A stretch of 29,820 nt of DNA from QHBQ01 sp038230695 (GTDB lineage: Bacteria; Chloroflexota; Chloroflexia; QHBQ01): NCBI GenBank assembly GCA_038230695.1, contig JBBRMT010000025.1, positions 1 through 29,820 of the forward strand. Reading direction: 5' to 3'. Numbering within the stretch: position 1 is the stretch's first letter; each line of letters opens with the position of its first letter. The position numbers were made by a program, and so were the translations under genes. The notes beneath the pieces are model-generated. The model did not search any database and was not told where the DNA came from. It saw only the letters and a program-made list of their open reading frames with translations. Shown here piece by piece: positions 7,973 through 15,265 of this stretch.

Positions 7973-9448
7973 TCAATAAACAAACGTAACCTGCTCGTTG
8001 GCGACGCAGGATGTATCCGGCACGGTGGCGTGGTCGAGGAAGCCCACCATCAGGCTGAAGGGACACAAGTCGGACAGGGCGCTGGCGTGGGCATCGGCGG
8101 GCAATTCCACATAGTTGCTGTTGCTCAGGTTGGCGTTCACCTCCCGCGAGTAGAGCGGCGGTGTCACCGGGTCGAAGTCCGCGCCCAGCACCAGAGTAGG
8201 CAGGTCGCTGTAGAGTGGGTCGAGCGGCGGGGCATTGAAGTTGTTGCCCGGCCAGTTGGGGCATATACTCTGGCTATCGGTTATGGTGGTACGCTCGGCT
8301 TTGGCGATTTCTGGTAGCACTCCGACGAGAGCGGTGTTGATCTGGTCGGCGGTGAGCGCCCGCACCATGTCGCTGCACTCCACTGAGTAATATACCACGT
8401 CGCTGACGCTTTCGTTGGTGCCAATATTGTCGCTAAGGATCTGGCTGAGGATGGCGTAATTGCCATCATTTATCTGGTAGAGCAGCAGCGGCAATGCGCC
8501 AATTTCGCTGCTGTAATACATTCCCTCGTGCAGTATCTGCACCAACGTGTTGCCATCTACCGACTGGCTGATAGTCTGTCCGCTGGCGGGGTCGGTGGCG
8601 CTGATGCTGGCTGGCCTGCTGTTCAGGCGGGCAACCACGCGGGAGAAGACTGCGTGCAGGTTGGGATAGCTAGCGTTGCAGGTGGCATCGGCGGCGCAGG
8701 CGTTGAACAGGTTGGTAAGCGCGTTGCTGAAGCTGGCAGGCGCACCGAGGTCGGCGTTGAGACCTAGCGGCACCACCGAGTCGAGTACCACATCGCGCAC
8801 CGCTTCGGGGTGGTCACGCATCAGCACCTGAGCCAGCAGCGTACCGTAGGATACGCCGTACACGTCGAGCTTGGCGTAGCCCAGGGCGATGCGAATGTCG
8901 TTCACATCGGCGGCATCCTCAGCGGTGTTGTAGGCGGCCAGATTTATGCCCTGGCTCTCCAGTGTACGGGCGCAATCGAGCGCGGAAGGACTGGCGGCGG
9001 GGCAGGCCAGCGACGGCTGCGAGTGGCCGGTGCCGCGCTGGTCGAAGATGATCACGTCGTGGCTGCTGGTAAACGAAGTGCGGATGCTGCGGTAGGAGAA
9101 TAGCTGGGCGAATACCTCGGAGCTTCCGCCCGGCCCGCCTTGCAGCAGGATTTCGGCGCTGACTGGCGATGGCCCGGTGTAGCGCTTGTACACCTGCACC
9201 GCCAGGCGCAGGGTGTGGCCGTTGGGTTGACTGTGCAACTCTGGCACCACCACGTAGCCGCAAACTAGGTAGCGGCTGCCTACCAGGGCGGGGGGAACGG
9301 TGAAGGCGCAACTACTGCTACGCACGAAGCGTGGTCCGCCAGTTTGCGCCGCCACTGTTGCGGGGGCGGCAGCCTGCGCGGGAACGCCGCCAAACCCGAC
9401 GGTGGCAACCAGAACCAGACTGATGATGAGCGTGGCCTTACGAGACAT
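7973..9448 (-). CDS. Secreted S33-type alpha/beta hydrolase (tripeptidyl aminopeptidase-like)
   Basis: A 491-residue exported serine hydrolase of the proline-iminopeptidase / tripeptidyl aminopeptidase group, likely cleaving N-terminal residues from peptides outside the cytoplasm. A clear Sec signal peptide occupies 1-27 (IISLVLVATVGFGGVPAQA). The oxyanion segment is LQGGPGGSS (102-110), followed by FDQRGTGHSQP (135-145). The nucleophile S200 is in YGVSYG. The acid is about D426 in LGADFDPVTPP, and the histidine about H454 in ADAHASALSD. The C-terminal block from about 415 matches the TAP-like domain, with several cysteines in the secreted part. AAGGAG lies 8 nt before the ATG. A heptamer array (9468-9523) fills much of the 5' leader, and a minus-strand extended -10 lies at 9565-9573. 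Confidence 0.87.
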   Translation of the reverse strand: MSRKATLIISLVLVATVGFGGVPAQAAAPATVAAQTGGPRFVRSSSCAFTVPPALVGSRYLVCGYVVVPELHSQPNGHTLRLAVQVYKRYTGPSPVSAEILLQGGPGGSSEVFAQLFSYRSIRTSFTSSHDVIIFDQRGTGHSQPSLACPAASPSALDCARTLESQGINLAAYNTAEDAADVNDIRIALGYAKLDVYGVSYGTLLAQVLMRDHPEAVRDVVLDSVVPLGLNADLGAPASFSNALTNLFNACAADATCNASYPNLHAVFSRVVARLNSRPASISATDPASGQTISQSVDGNTLVQILHEGMYYSSEIGALPLLLYQINDGNYAILSQILSDNIGTNESVSDVVYYSVECSDMVRALTADQINTALVGVLPEIAKAERTTITDSQSICPNWPGNNFNAPPLDPLYSDLPTLVLGADFDPVTPPLYSREVNANLSNSNYVELPADAHASALSDLCPFSLMVGFLDHATVPDTSCVANEQVTFVY

Positions 9449-9467
9449 GGCCTTGCTCCTTCCTAGA

Positions 9468-9530
9468 GAATGGTGAATGGTGAATGGTAAATGGTGAATG
9501 GTGAATGGTGAATGGTGAATGGTAAATGAG
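9468..9530. repeat. Heptamer tandem array (GAATGGT), longest in window
   Basis: Eight units from 9468 to 9523 (GAATGGT with one AAATGGT) and a degenerate ninth. It starts 20 nt upstream of the hydrolase start codon, between its promoter and its ribosome binding site, so it should be transcribed. Confidence 0.8.
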
Positions 9531-9564
9531 GACGGCTGGGCTGCGGCGTGAGCATCCCCAACTT

Positions 9565-9617
9565 ATTATACCAGATGGCGCAATGGCACACGCCGTGCTG
9601 AAGCTATCTGGTATAAT
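9565..9617. promoter_or_regulatory. Symmetric divergent promoter/operator
   Basis: A perfect 12-bp inverted repeat: ATTATACCAGAT (9565-9576) and ATCTGGTATAAT (9606-9617), extended to 15 bp with one G.T. Each arm carries an outward extended -10 (TGGTATAAT). The left one faces the S33 hydrolase (minus), the right one the URO-D gene (plus). No strong -35 is visible. Confidence 0.6.
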
Positions 9618-9628
9618 TCACCCAAGCC

Positions 9629-9662
9629 AATTCAACATTCACAATTCAACATTCACAATTCA
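9629..9662. repeat. Heptamer tandem array (AATTCAA/CATTCAC)
   Basis: Alternating 7-nt units AATTCAA and CATTCAC, about five units, lie between the promoter at 9609-9617 and the start at 9684. A near-identical array is at 27746-27773. Confidence 0.75.
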
Positions 9663-9683
9663 TTGCGACTGGAGCATAGAGAG

Positions 9684-10691
9684 ATGGCAGACAAGATGAA
9701 CCCAATGGAGCGCGTCCGTGCCGCGCTAGAAGGCGACAGTGTTGACCGCCCCGCCGTCAGTCTGTGGCGGCACTTTTACGAGAGTGAGACCACGGCTTCC
9801 GACCTGGCCGATGCGATGCTGCGCTGGCAGCGTACCTACGGCTGGGATTTCATGAAGGTCAACCCCCGCGCCCAGTACCATATCGAACCCTGGGGCGCGA
9901 GGGTGCAGTATTTCCGCGACGGCGCGACCAAGCCCGCCATCCTTGACCTGCCGGTGAAGCAGACGGCCGACTGGGCCAACATCAAGCCAGTGTCGCCTAC
10001 TGATGGGGCGCTAGGTGAGCAACTGCAGGCGCTCGACCTGCTCAAGCGGGCGTTGAGGGGCGACCAGCGCATCCTCTTTGTCCAGACCGTCTTCTCGCCG
10101 CTCTCGATTGCGGGCGACCTGGCCGACCCCGCGCAACTCAAGCAGGACATGACCGAGCATCCCGACCTGGTAGATGCCGCGCTGGAGGCAATCACTTCCA
10201 CCTTTGAGCGGTACGTTGCTGAGTGCATCAATCTGGCCGACGGTATCTTCTTCGCCACCACCGAGTGGGGCAGCCGCGACAATATTACGCAGGAACAATA
10301 CTCGCAGTTTGGCCGACCCTATGACCTGCGCGTGCTGGCGGCGGCACAGCAGGCCGAGTTCAACATCCTGCACGTGTGCAAGGACCACAATATGCTACTC
10401 GACCTGCTCGACTATCCGGTGCGGGCGTTTAGCTGGGCAGTGCATGGCACCGGCAACCCTGGCCTGGCCGATGTGTTGACCAAAACCGACAAGGCGATAA
10501 TTGGCGGGGTCAGCCTCAACACACTGCGTGAGGGCGACGCGGACGATATACGCAAGCAACTGCACGCCGACCTCGACGCGGTGGACGGCAACCCCCGCTG
10601 GTTGGCCGCTGCCGATTGCTCTGTGGAAGTGACCAGCCCCGCCAAGAACGTCGCTGCGGTTGCCGATACAGTCAAGGCGATGCGGCTGTAG
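9684..10691 (+). CDS. Uroporphyrinogen decarboxylase (URO-D) superfamily protein
   Basis: A 335-residue TIM-barrel protein of the URO-D superfamily, which includes HemE and the methyltransferases MtaA/CmuA. The start is the ATG at 9684 (GGAG 9 nt upstream) and not the in-frame TTG at 9663. The N terminus NPMERVRAALEGDSVDRPAVSLWRHF is typical of the non-HemE branch: true HemE has a PVWxMRQAGR motif near the N terminus, which is absent. Other family segments are GWDFMKVNPRAQY, VQTVFSPLSIAG, YFxNLADGIFF-like INLADGIFFATTE, and the closing cobalamin/porphyrin-pocket region HVCKDHN. It is monocistronic, followed by a palindrome and the tRNA-Asp promoter. Decarboxylase or corrinoid methyltransferase activity cannot be decided from sequence; HemE itself seems unlikely. 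Confidence 0.8.
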   Translation: MADKMNPMERVRAALEGDSVDRPAVSLWRHFYESETTASDLADAMLRWQRTYGWDFMKVNPRAQYHIEPWGARVQYFRDGATKPAILDLPVKQTADWANIKPVSPTDGALGEQLQALDLLKRALRGDQRILFVQTVFSPLSIAGDLADPAQLKQDMTEHPDLVDAALEAITSTFERYVAECINLADGIFFATTEWGSRDNITQEQYSQFGRPYDLRVLAAAQQAEFNILHVCKDHNMLLDLLDYPVRAFSWAVHGTGNPGLADVLTKTDKAIIGGVSLNTLREGDADDIRKQLHADLDAVDGNPRWLAAADCSVEVTSPAKNVAAVADTVKAMRL

Positions 10692-10713
10692 CTGTGCTAA
10701 CGCACTCAATCTA

Positions 10714-10743
10714 TGTAGGGGCGGGACTTATCCCGCCCAGGAT
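10714..10743. repeat. REP-like palindrome core
   Basis: TGTAGGGGCGGGA pairs with TCCCGCCCAGGA around ACTTA. Same consensus ends as the copies at 49 and 20031. Confidence 0.65.
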
Positions 10744-10780
10744 GCCCACTTTGCATCAGCGTTGTGATGATCGATCGGGA

Positions 10781-10809
10781 TTGACATTGGCCGCTCAATA
10801 ATGTATAAT
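10781..10809 (+). promoter_or_regulatory. Consensus housekeeping promoter for tRNA-Asp
   Basis: TTGACA at 10781-10786, a 17-nt spacer and TATAAT at 10804-10809. Both hexamers match consensus exactly. Transcription would start near 10816, 28 nt before the mature tRNA 5' end. Confidence 0.85.
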
Positions 10810-10843
10810 ATCGCTTGCCCCACCCCAAAGTGGGCAGCTTACT

Positions 10844-10919
10844 GGAGACGTGGTGTAGTGGTTAACATGCGGCCCTGTCAAGGCCGAGATCGCGGGTTCG
10901 ACCCCCGTCGTCTCCGCCA
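10844..10919 (+). tRNA. tRNA-Asp (anticodon GTC)
   Basis: A 76-nt cloverleaf. Acceptor GGAGACG pairs with CGTCTCC; the anticodon stem CGGCC/GGCCG carries loop CTGTCAA with anticodon GTC; the T arm is GCGGG-TTCGACC-CCCGT with one G.U. Discriminator G and an encoded CCA end at 10919. Confidence 0.95.
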
Positions 10920-10936
10920 GTCAAGCAAAAAGCAAG

Positions 10937-10972
10937 CCCTGACTACCAGCAAAGTAGCCAGGGTTTTTCTTT
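10937..10972 (+). terminator. Rho-independent terminator after tRNA-Asp
   Basis: CCCTGACTAC (10937-10946) pairs with GTAGCCAGGG (10954-10963) with one mismatch, followed by TTTTTCTTT. Confidence 0.85.
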
Positions 10973-10996
10973 AGGCATAGGGCAGAAGATGGATTT

Positions 10997-12109
10997 ATGA
11001 CAGACATCCAACCCCCAACTCAGCACTCAGGGCGAACGCAATCCGCCCCTACAGAAACTCAAAACTTCACCCACTCTCCTCGCCAGCAACTCATCGCCGA
11101 CGCTACCCTGGTGGCAGTGGTGGCGGTGTGGGGCGCGACCTTCATTCTGGTCAAGGACGCAGTGAGCAAGACCGCGCCGTTCTTCTTCCTCAGCGTGCGC
11201 TTCGGCTGCGCGGCGCTGGCCCTGGTTGCCCTGGGGTTGGCGCAAAGGCGACTGGGCGGGTTTACCAGACAGGAGCTAGGCGGCGGGACACTGGTGGGGC
11301 TGGCATTGTGGGGCGGGTTCGGCTTCCAGACCATCGGCCTGCAATATACCAGCGCCTCGAACGCGGGTTTCATCGTGGGGTTGTCAGTCGCGCTCGTGCC
11401 GTTGTTCAGCTTCTTCGTGCTGCGCTACCGCCCCAGCGTGGCTGCGATGATTGGCGTGGTCATTGCGGTGGTGGGTCTGGCGTTGCTCAGTATTCAGGAC
11501 AACTTCACCATCAACGCGGGCGACTGGCTGGAGATCATCAGTGCGACCGCGTTTGGGATGCAGATCGTGCTGGTGGCCCGCTTTGCTAAGGCGGCGGATT
11601 CACTGCGCCTGGCCCTGGTGGAGATAACGGTGGCCGGGCTGCTCAGCCTGCTGGCCTCGCTGTTCCTCGAATTGCCGACCCAGGGCTGGTGGCTGCCACC
11701 CGATGTTCTGGCTGCCGCTGCGTTCATGGGGGTGATTGCCACCGCAGTTGCGCTTACTACCCAGGCCACCGCGCAACGCTTCACCAGCCCTATTCATACC
11801 GCGATTATCTTCACCCTGGAGCCGGTGTTCGCCGCACTGTTCGCCTTCATCCTTGCGGGCGAGCTACTCAGCGGTCGGCAACTGCTGGGCTGCGCCCTTA
11901 TCCTGCTAGGGATGCTGTTCGCCGAGCTTGCGCCTTATCTTTATGGTATAATTGGTGGCAAGAAGGCCAGAGTTGGATTATGGAAAGGACAAAGTATATG
12001 GCGACCCAAACCTTTACCGCAATCGTCCGCCGTGAAAATGGTGGCTATCAGGCCAACAGCCCAGAAGCAGGGATCAGCAGCTACGGGGCGACAATTGACG
12101 AAGCGCTAA
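10997..12109 (+). CDS. EamA/DMT-family transporter with atypical ends
   Basis: A 370-residue drug/metabolite transporter with about ten transmembrane helices in two EamA repeats: TLVAVVAVWGATFILVKDAV at 38-57 opens repeat one and LEIISATAFGMQIVLVARFA opens repeat two. The substrate is unknown. Both ends are odd. Residues 1-32 are hydrophilic and partly encoded by an ACTCAGC heptamer pair plus a REP-like palindrome (11027-11053). The last 45 or so residues (after LYGIIGG) are not membrane protein in character and overlap the HicB-like gene by 112 nt in another frame. The normal stop may therefore have been lost, or the real start may be an internal non-ATG codon. The core family call is firm. 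Confidence 0.83.
   Translation: MTDIQPPTQHSGRTQSAPTETQNFTHSPRQQLIADATLVAVVAVWGATFILVKDAVSKTAPFFFLSVRFGCAALALVALGLAQRRLGGFTRQELGGGTLVGLALWGGFGFQTIGLQYTSASNAGFIVGLSVALVPLFSFFVLRYRPSVAAMIGVVIAVVGLALLSIQDNFTINAGDWLEIISATAFGMQIVLVARFAKAADSLRLALVEITVAGLLSLLASLFLELPTQGWWLPPDVLAAAAFMGVIATAVALTTQATAQRFTSPIHTAIIFTLEPVFAALFAFILAGELLSGRQLLGCALILLGMLFAELAPYLYGIIGGKKARVGLWKGQSIWRPKPLPQSSAVKMVAIRPTAQKQGSAATGRQLTKR
11027..11053. repeat. REP-like palindrome inside a coding N terminus
   Basis: AGGGCGAACGCAATCCGCCCCTACAG follows ACTCAGC-ACTCAGG heptamers (11018-11031). It encodes part of the N-terminal tail of the EamA transporter if translation starts at 10997. Confidence 0.55.
11944..11952 (+). promoter_or_regulatory. 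Extended -10 before the HicB-like gene
   Basis: TGGTATAAT lies inside the end of the transporter gene. Predicted transcription starts near 11959, 39 nt before the HicB-like ATG. No convincing -35 is seen. Confidence 0.45.
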
Positions 12110-12342
12110 TCAACCTAAAGGAAACAACTGAGCGCTACCTGAACAATCCAGCGCTACTTGAAAGCAATGGCTCTTTGCTGACTACCTTCGAGGTCGAAAT
12201 ATCAGAGCAACCCAGCAAACGCCAATTTTTCACCGCTAAAGAGCTGCTGGAGTCCGGTTTGGTTGTTCTATGGGCAGATAGGATTGACATTAGCGACAGC
12301 GTCGAGTTCGCGCAAGGGTTGCGTGAACGCGCCCAACTCTAA
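11998..12342 (+). CDS. HicB-like antitoxin-fold protein, orphan
   Basis: A 114-residue protein with the HicB partial RNase H-like fold: TFTAIVRRENGGYQANSPEAGISSYGATIDEALINLKETTERYL (5-48) matches the family pattern of strand, GGYxAxxPE, SxGxTxxEAxxNxxE. The start is the second ATG, with AAAGGA 8 nt upstream. In TA pairs HicB neutralises the mRNA interferase HicA. No HicA-like frame is found on either side, and the C-terminal part (QFFTAKELLESGLV...LRERAQL) does not look like the usual HicB DNA-binding domain. It may be a stand-alone regulator or leftover antitoxin. It overlaps the transporter gene upstream and ends 1 nt from the convergent small gene. Confidence 0.6.
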   Translation: MATQTFTAIVRRENGGYQANSPEAGISSYGATIDEALINLKETTERYLNNPALLESNGSLLTTFEVEISEQPSKRQFFTAKELLESGLVVLWADRIDISDSVEFAQGLRERAQL

Positions 12343-12343
12343 T

Positions 12344-12568
12344 TTACCGCTCGTTACCTCGCTTGAAGTTCCCCGTAATCTTCGCCATCACCATCTGCGC
12401 CTCACGCTCGTCCAGCCCCTCTACCTTGCTGAGAAAATCCCGTGCCTGCTTGTTCTTCAGGATGATCACCTGCTTGCCGTGCCAGTAGATGAACACCTTG
12501 CCGTCCTTGCTGGCACGATAGGTGAACACTTCTTCGGCAAAGGTGTTGCGCTTGTCAATCTCACTCAT
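12344..12568 (-). CDS. Small conserved-looking protein of unknown function
   Basis: A 74-residue hydrophilic protein that I do not recognise. It is Lys/Arg-rich with a predicted beta hairpin (EVFTYRASKDGKVFIYWHGKQVIILKNKQA) followed by a helix-rich end (DFLSKVEGLDEREAQMVMAKITGNFKRG). The start is taken as the ATG at 12568 with ATAGG 8 nt upstream; a TTG at 12574 is in frame. It overlaps the 3' end of ptsI by 8 nt, so it is very likely translated from the same message as the Dha/PTS operon. The size and charge would suit a nucleic-acid-binding or regulatory protein, but nothing proves it. Confidence 0.6.
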   Translation of the reverse strand: MSEIDKRNTFAEEVFTYRASKDGKVFIYWHGKQVIILKNKQARDFLSKVEGLDEREAQMVMAKITGNFKRGNER

Positions 12569-14243
12569 CGTCAATGCCTATAAGGTTCTTCACCTCTTCA
12601 AGTGTTGCACATTCCAGCGCCTTCGCCGCCAACTCGCGGCACTCCACTGCGTCGAGGCTGATTATTCTTTCCTTTACATATGGGATGACCGACGCAGCCA
12701 TACTCAGTTCGTCAATGCCGAGGCCGAGCCATAGGGGGGTAAGTTGGGGATCGCCACCCGCCTCGCCGCAGATGCCCACCCACTTACCAGCAGCGTGGGC
12801 GGCCTCGACAGTGCGGGCGATCATGCGTAGCACAGCGGGCTGGGCTGCGCTATACAGGCTGGCGACGTGGGCATTGCCCCGATCGGCGGCCATCACGTAC
12901 TGGGTGAGGTCGTTGCTGCCGATGCTGAAGAAGTCGCACTCTGCCGCCAGCACGTCAGCCATCATCGCCGCCGCTGGCACCTCGACCATAATGCCGACTT
13001 GCAACTCGGCGGGTTGCTCATCGCCAATCGCCTGCTGCGCCTGCTTCACCATCGCCTTAGCCTCGCGCAACTCCTCGACCTTGGAGACCATAGGGAACAT
13101 GATGCACAATTTGCGTCCCACCCCCGCTTTTAGCAATGCACGTAGCTGGGTGAGCAACATATCGCGGCGTTCGAGGCCAACGCGGAGGCCGCGCCAGCCC
13201 AGGAAGGGGTTGGCCTCCTTGCCGAAGTCAATATAGGGCGGCGGCTTGTCGCCACCCAGATCCATGGTGCGGGCCACGATCTCGCCTGAAACCGCAGCGA
13301 AGATCTGGCGGTAGACGGCGGCCTGCTCGTCCTCCGACGGCTCATGTTCGAGGAAGAGGAACTCGGTACGCAGCAGACCGATGCCCTCTGCCCCGTACTC
13401 GGCCAATCCCTCGGCATCGGCCACCGACCCGACGTTGCCAACCAGCCGTACCCGCACTCCGTCGCGGCTGATGGCGGGCTGGTCGCGTAGGCCGCGCTGC
13501 CGCTGCTGCGTCGCCGCTGCCGCCTGCTGCCGCTGCTGATAAGTGGCTAGCGTGGCTGCATCGGGCGCGAGGATTAGCCTGCCGCCATTGCCATCTAGGA
13601 TCGCGGCTGCGCCCTCATCGGCTGGCAGACTGCCCAACCCAACCACTACCGGGATGCCCTTGCTGCGGGCGACTACCACAACGTGCGAGGTCAACCCACC
13701 TTCGGCCAGGCCGATGCCCAGCACCAGTTTGGGGTCGAGCGTGGCAGTCTCCGAGGGGGTAAGGTCATCGGCAAGCAGGATGGCGGGTTGGGTAAGCGTT
13801 GGCAGGCTCTCATGCTGGCCGCGCAGGATGCGTTCGATGCGGGCAGCTACATCGCGCACATCCGCGGCGCGTTCGCTGAGGTAGGGGTCATCCAGACCCG
13901 CCAGCATTGCGGCGTACTCCTCACCCGCCACCTTGATTGCCCCAGGCGCATCGCTGCCGCCCGCGATCAGCTGCGCCGCGCTATCATGCAGGCTGGGGTC
14001 GGTGGCGATCATCGCTTGAGCCACGAAGATAGCAGCTTGCTCCTCGCCGATTTCGCCGCGCACTCTGGCGGCCAGGACGTGCAGCTCCTCACTGGCTGCC
14101 ACGATTGCAGCATCCAGCCGCTCAATCTCGCTCTTGCCCGCCGCGAAGGGCGTGTTTGCGCCATTAAGATTAGCCCGCCGGTAGATTACCAGCGGGCCGA
14201 TGCTTACGCCGCCAACGGCGGAGATGCCTTGCAGGGTTTTCAT
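12561..14243 (-). CDS. ptsI: PTS enzyme I (PEP-protein phosphotransferase)
   Basis: A 560-residue EI that takes phosphate from PEP and passes it to HPr in the cytoplasm. The ATG at 14243 gives the standard N terminus (LQGISAVGGVSIGPLVIY). The phospho-histidine is H187 in EGGLTSHVVVVARS (E. coli EI uses H189). The PEP-binding barrel shows RTMDLGGDKPPPY, NPFLGWRGLRVGLERRDML, MVEVPAAAMMADVLA, FSIGSNDLTQYVMAADRG and the catalytic-cysteine motif WVGICGEAGGDP. It lies in a minus-strand set with dhaL, dhaK, HPr and dhaM, implying that its job here is to phosphorylate DhaM via HPr. A 252-nt gap with a palindromic element separates it from dhaL, so it may have separate transcription. No sugar EIIA/B/C is nearby. 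Confidence 0.95.
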   Translation of the reverse strand: MKTLQGISAVGGVSIGPLVIYRRANLNGANTPFAAGKSEIERLDAAIVAASEELHVLAARVRGEIGEEQAAIFVAQAMIATDPSLHDSAAQLIAGGSDAPGAIKVAGEEYAAMLAGLDDPYLSERAADVRDVAARIERILRGQHESLPTLTQPAILLADDLTPSETATLDPKLVLGIGLAEGGLTSHVVVVARSKGIPVVVGLGSLPADEGAAAILDGNGGRLILAPDAATLATYQQRQQAAAATQQRQRGLRDQPAISRDGVRVRLVGNVGSVADAEGLAEYGAEGIGLLRTEFLFLEHEPSEDEQAAVYRQIFAAVSGEIVARTMDLGGDKPPPYIDFGKEANPFLGWRGLRVGLERRDMLLTQLRALLKAGVGRKLCIMFPMVSKVEELREAKAMVKQAQQAIGDEQPAELQVGIMVEVPAAAMMADVLAAECDFFSIGSNDLTQYVMAADRGNAHVASLYSAAQPAVLRMIARTVEAAHAAGKWVGICGEAGGDPQLTPLWLGLGIDELSMAASVIPYVKERIISLDAVECRELAAKALECATLEEVKNLIGIDDE

Positions 14244-14293
14244 AGTTCCAGAAGGTGGATTGTAGAAGGTATAATCTCGCATATGAGCCAACT

Positions 14294-14440
14294 AAGCCCC
14301 CAGCGGGGGTTTGGGGGGGAAATCTTGCCAATGTGTAATGCTGGTTACGAGGACATCGGCACTGCCAGCAGGTTAAGGCTACGATAAACATGGTTGTTGC
14401 TTCAACATTTCTCCCCCAACCCCCGCTGGGGGCTTTTTGC
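14294..14440. repeat. About 150-bp palindromic element, copy 2
   Basis: AAGCCCCCAGCGGGGGTTTG at the left and ACCCCCGCTGGGGGCTTTTT at the right; the inner part aligns loosely with the 6923-7085 copy (shared CTGCCA, AAACAT, GCTTC and ATTTCTC landmarks in the same order). A partial extra end (GGCTGGGGGCTTTTTGC) follows at 14449-14465. Confidence 0.65.
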
Positions 14441-14495
14441 ATTTGTGCGGCTGGGGGCTTTTTGCTGCACGCTAGGAGACTCATGTTTTTGCAAC

Positions 14496-15128
14496 TCAAG
14501 CCGCCAGCGCGTTGGCGACAATGCGGAGCATCAGCGCGGACGAGGTTGCGCCGGGGTCGGGGTGGCCGATACTGCGTTCGCCGAGATAGCTGGCGCGGCC
14601 TTTGGTTGCCAGCATCGGGATGGTTGCCTTCACACCGGCATCCGCCGCATCCGCCGCCCTTTGCACTGCCAGGGCAATCGAAGCGCCATCAGCCTGCGCC
14701 TTGTGCATCGCTTGCTGGGCAGGTACTAGCGCGTCGAGCATCGTCTTCTCGTTGGTAGCTGCCTTGCCACGTTGCATGATGCCCGCCACCGCTGCATCCA
14801 TCGCCTCGCAGATGTCGTCCAGCGTCAGGGTCTCCTTGCCCTCCAGCGCGGTGCCAGCCCGCAGAAAAGCGGTGCCATAAAGCGGCCCACTTGCGCCACC
14901 CACAGTGGAGACAAGCGTGCTGCCCACCAGCTTGAGAACCGCGCCGATGTTCTTCTCGCTCGAACCCTCCAGCCTGGTGCGTACCGTGCTGAAGCCGCGA
15001 TCCATGTTGATGCCATGGTCGCCGTCGCCAATCGCCGCATCCAGGTCGGTTAGATACTGTCGCTGCTCATGAATCGCGTCCGCAATCAGGTCCAGGCACT
15101 TGACCACCGTTGCGCTGTTCATCTCCAT
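14496..15128 (-). CDS. dhaL: Dihydroxyacetone kinase ADP-binding subunit DhaL
   Basis: A 210-residue all-helical subunit of the PEP-dependent Dha kinase. It keeps a bound ADP that is re-phosphorylated by DhaM and then phosphorylates Dha held on DhaK. The Mg-ADP aspartates are D30, D35 and D37 in LDAAIGDGDHGINM, the same numbering as in E. coli DhaL. The glycine loop TVGGASGPLYGTAF and the end motif GERSIGHPDPGATS are intact. GGAGGGG lies 8 nt upstream of the ATG. It follows dhaK with a 137-nt gap that holds inverted heptamer arrays able to form a stem. A second, diverged DhaL is encoded at 25176-25838. Confidence 0.95.
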   Translation of the reverse strand: MEMNSATVVKCLDLIADAIHEQRQYLTDLDAAIGDGDHGINMDRGFSTVRTRLEGSSEKNIGAVLKLVGSTLVSTVGGASGPLYGTAFLRAGTALEGKETLTLDDICEAMDAAVAGIMQRGKAATNEKTMLDALVPAQQAMHKAQADGASIALAVQRAADAADAGVKATIPMLATKGRASYLGERSIGHPDPGATSSALMLRIVANALAA

Positions 15129-15190
15129 CAGGTCAACCCCTCCACTGCTGTAGTTTGTTCCCGCTGCGGCTAGTATAGCACAAACACCTG

Positions 15191-15264
15191 CAGATTGCAG
15201 ATTGCTGATTTAAGATTGCAGATTGGAGCTGTCATCATAATCTGCAATCTGCAATCTGCAATCT
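15191..15264. repeat. Inverted pair of heptamer arrays between dhaK and dhaL
   Basis: CAGATTG-type units (15191-15225) are followed by GCAATCT-type units (15237-15264), which are their reverse complement. CAGATTGCAGATTG can pair with CAATCTGCAATCTG, giving a stem of 14 bp or more in the operon message. The array ends 1 nt before the dhaK stop codon (15266-15268). Confidence 0.75.
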
Positions 15265-15265
15265 C

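Larger units (their letters stand above)
10692..10996. other. Intergenic region with tRNA-Asp
   Basis: Contains a REP-like palindrome (10714-10743), a consensus promoter, tRNA-Asp and a terminator. No protein gene is supported. Confidence 0.8.

Noticed and set aside
9468..9530. A CRISPR array
   Set aside because: The repeats are 7 nt, directly adjacent, with no spacers and no cas genes.
9684..10691. Calling this gene hemE
   Set aside because: The HemE N-terminal PVWxMRQAGR signature is absent; only the superfamily is supported.
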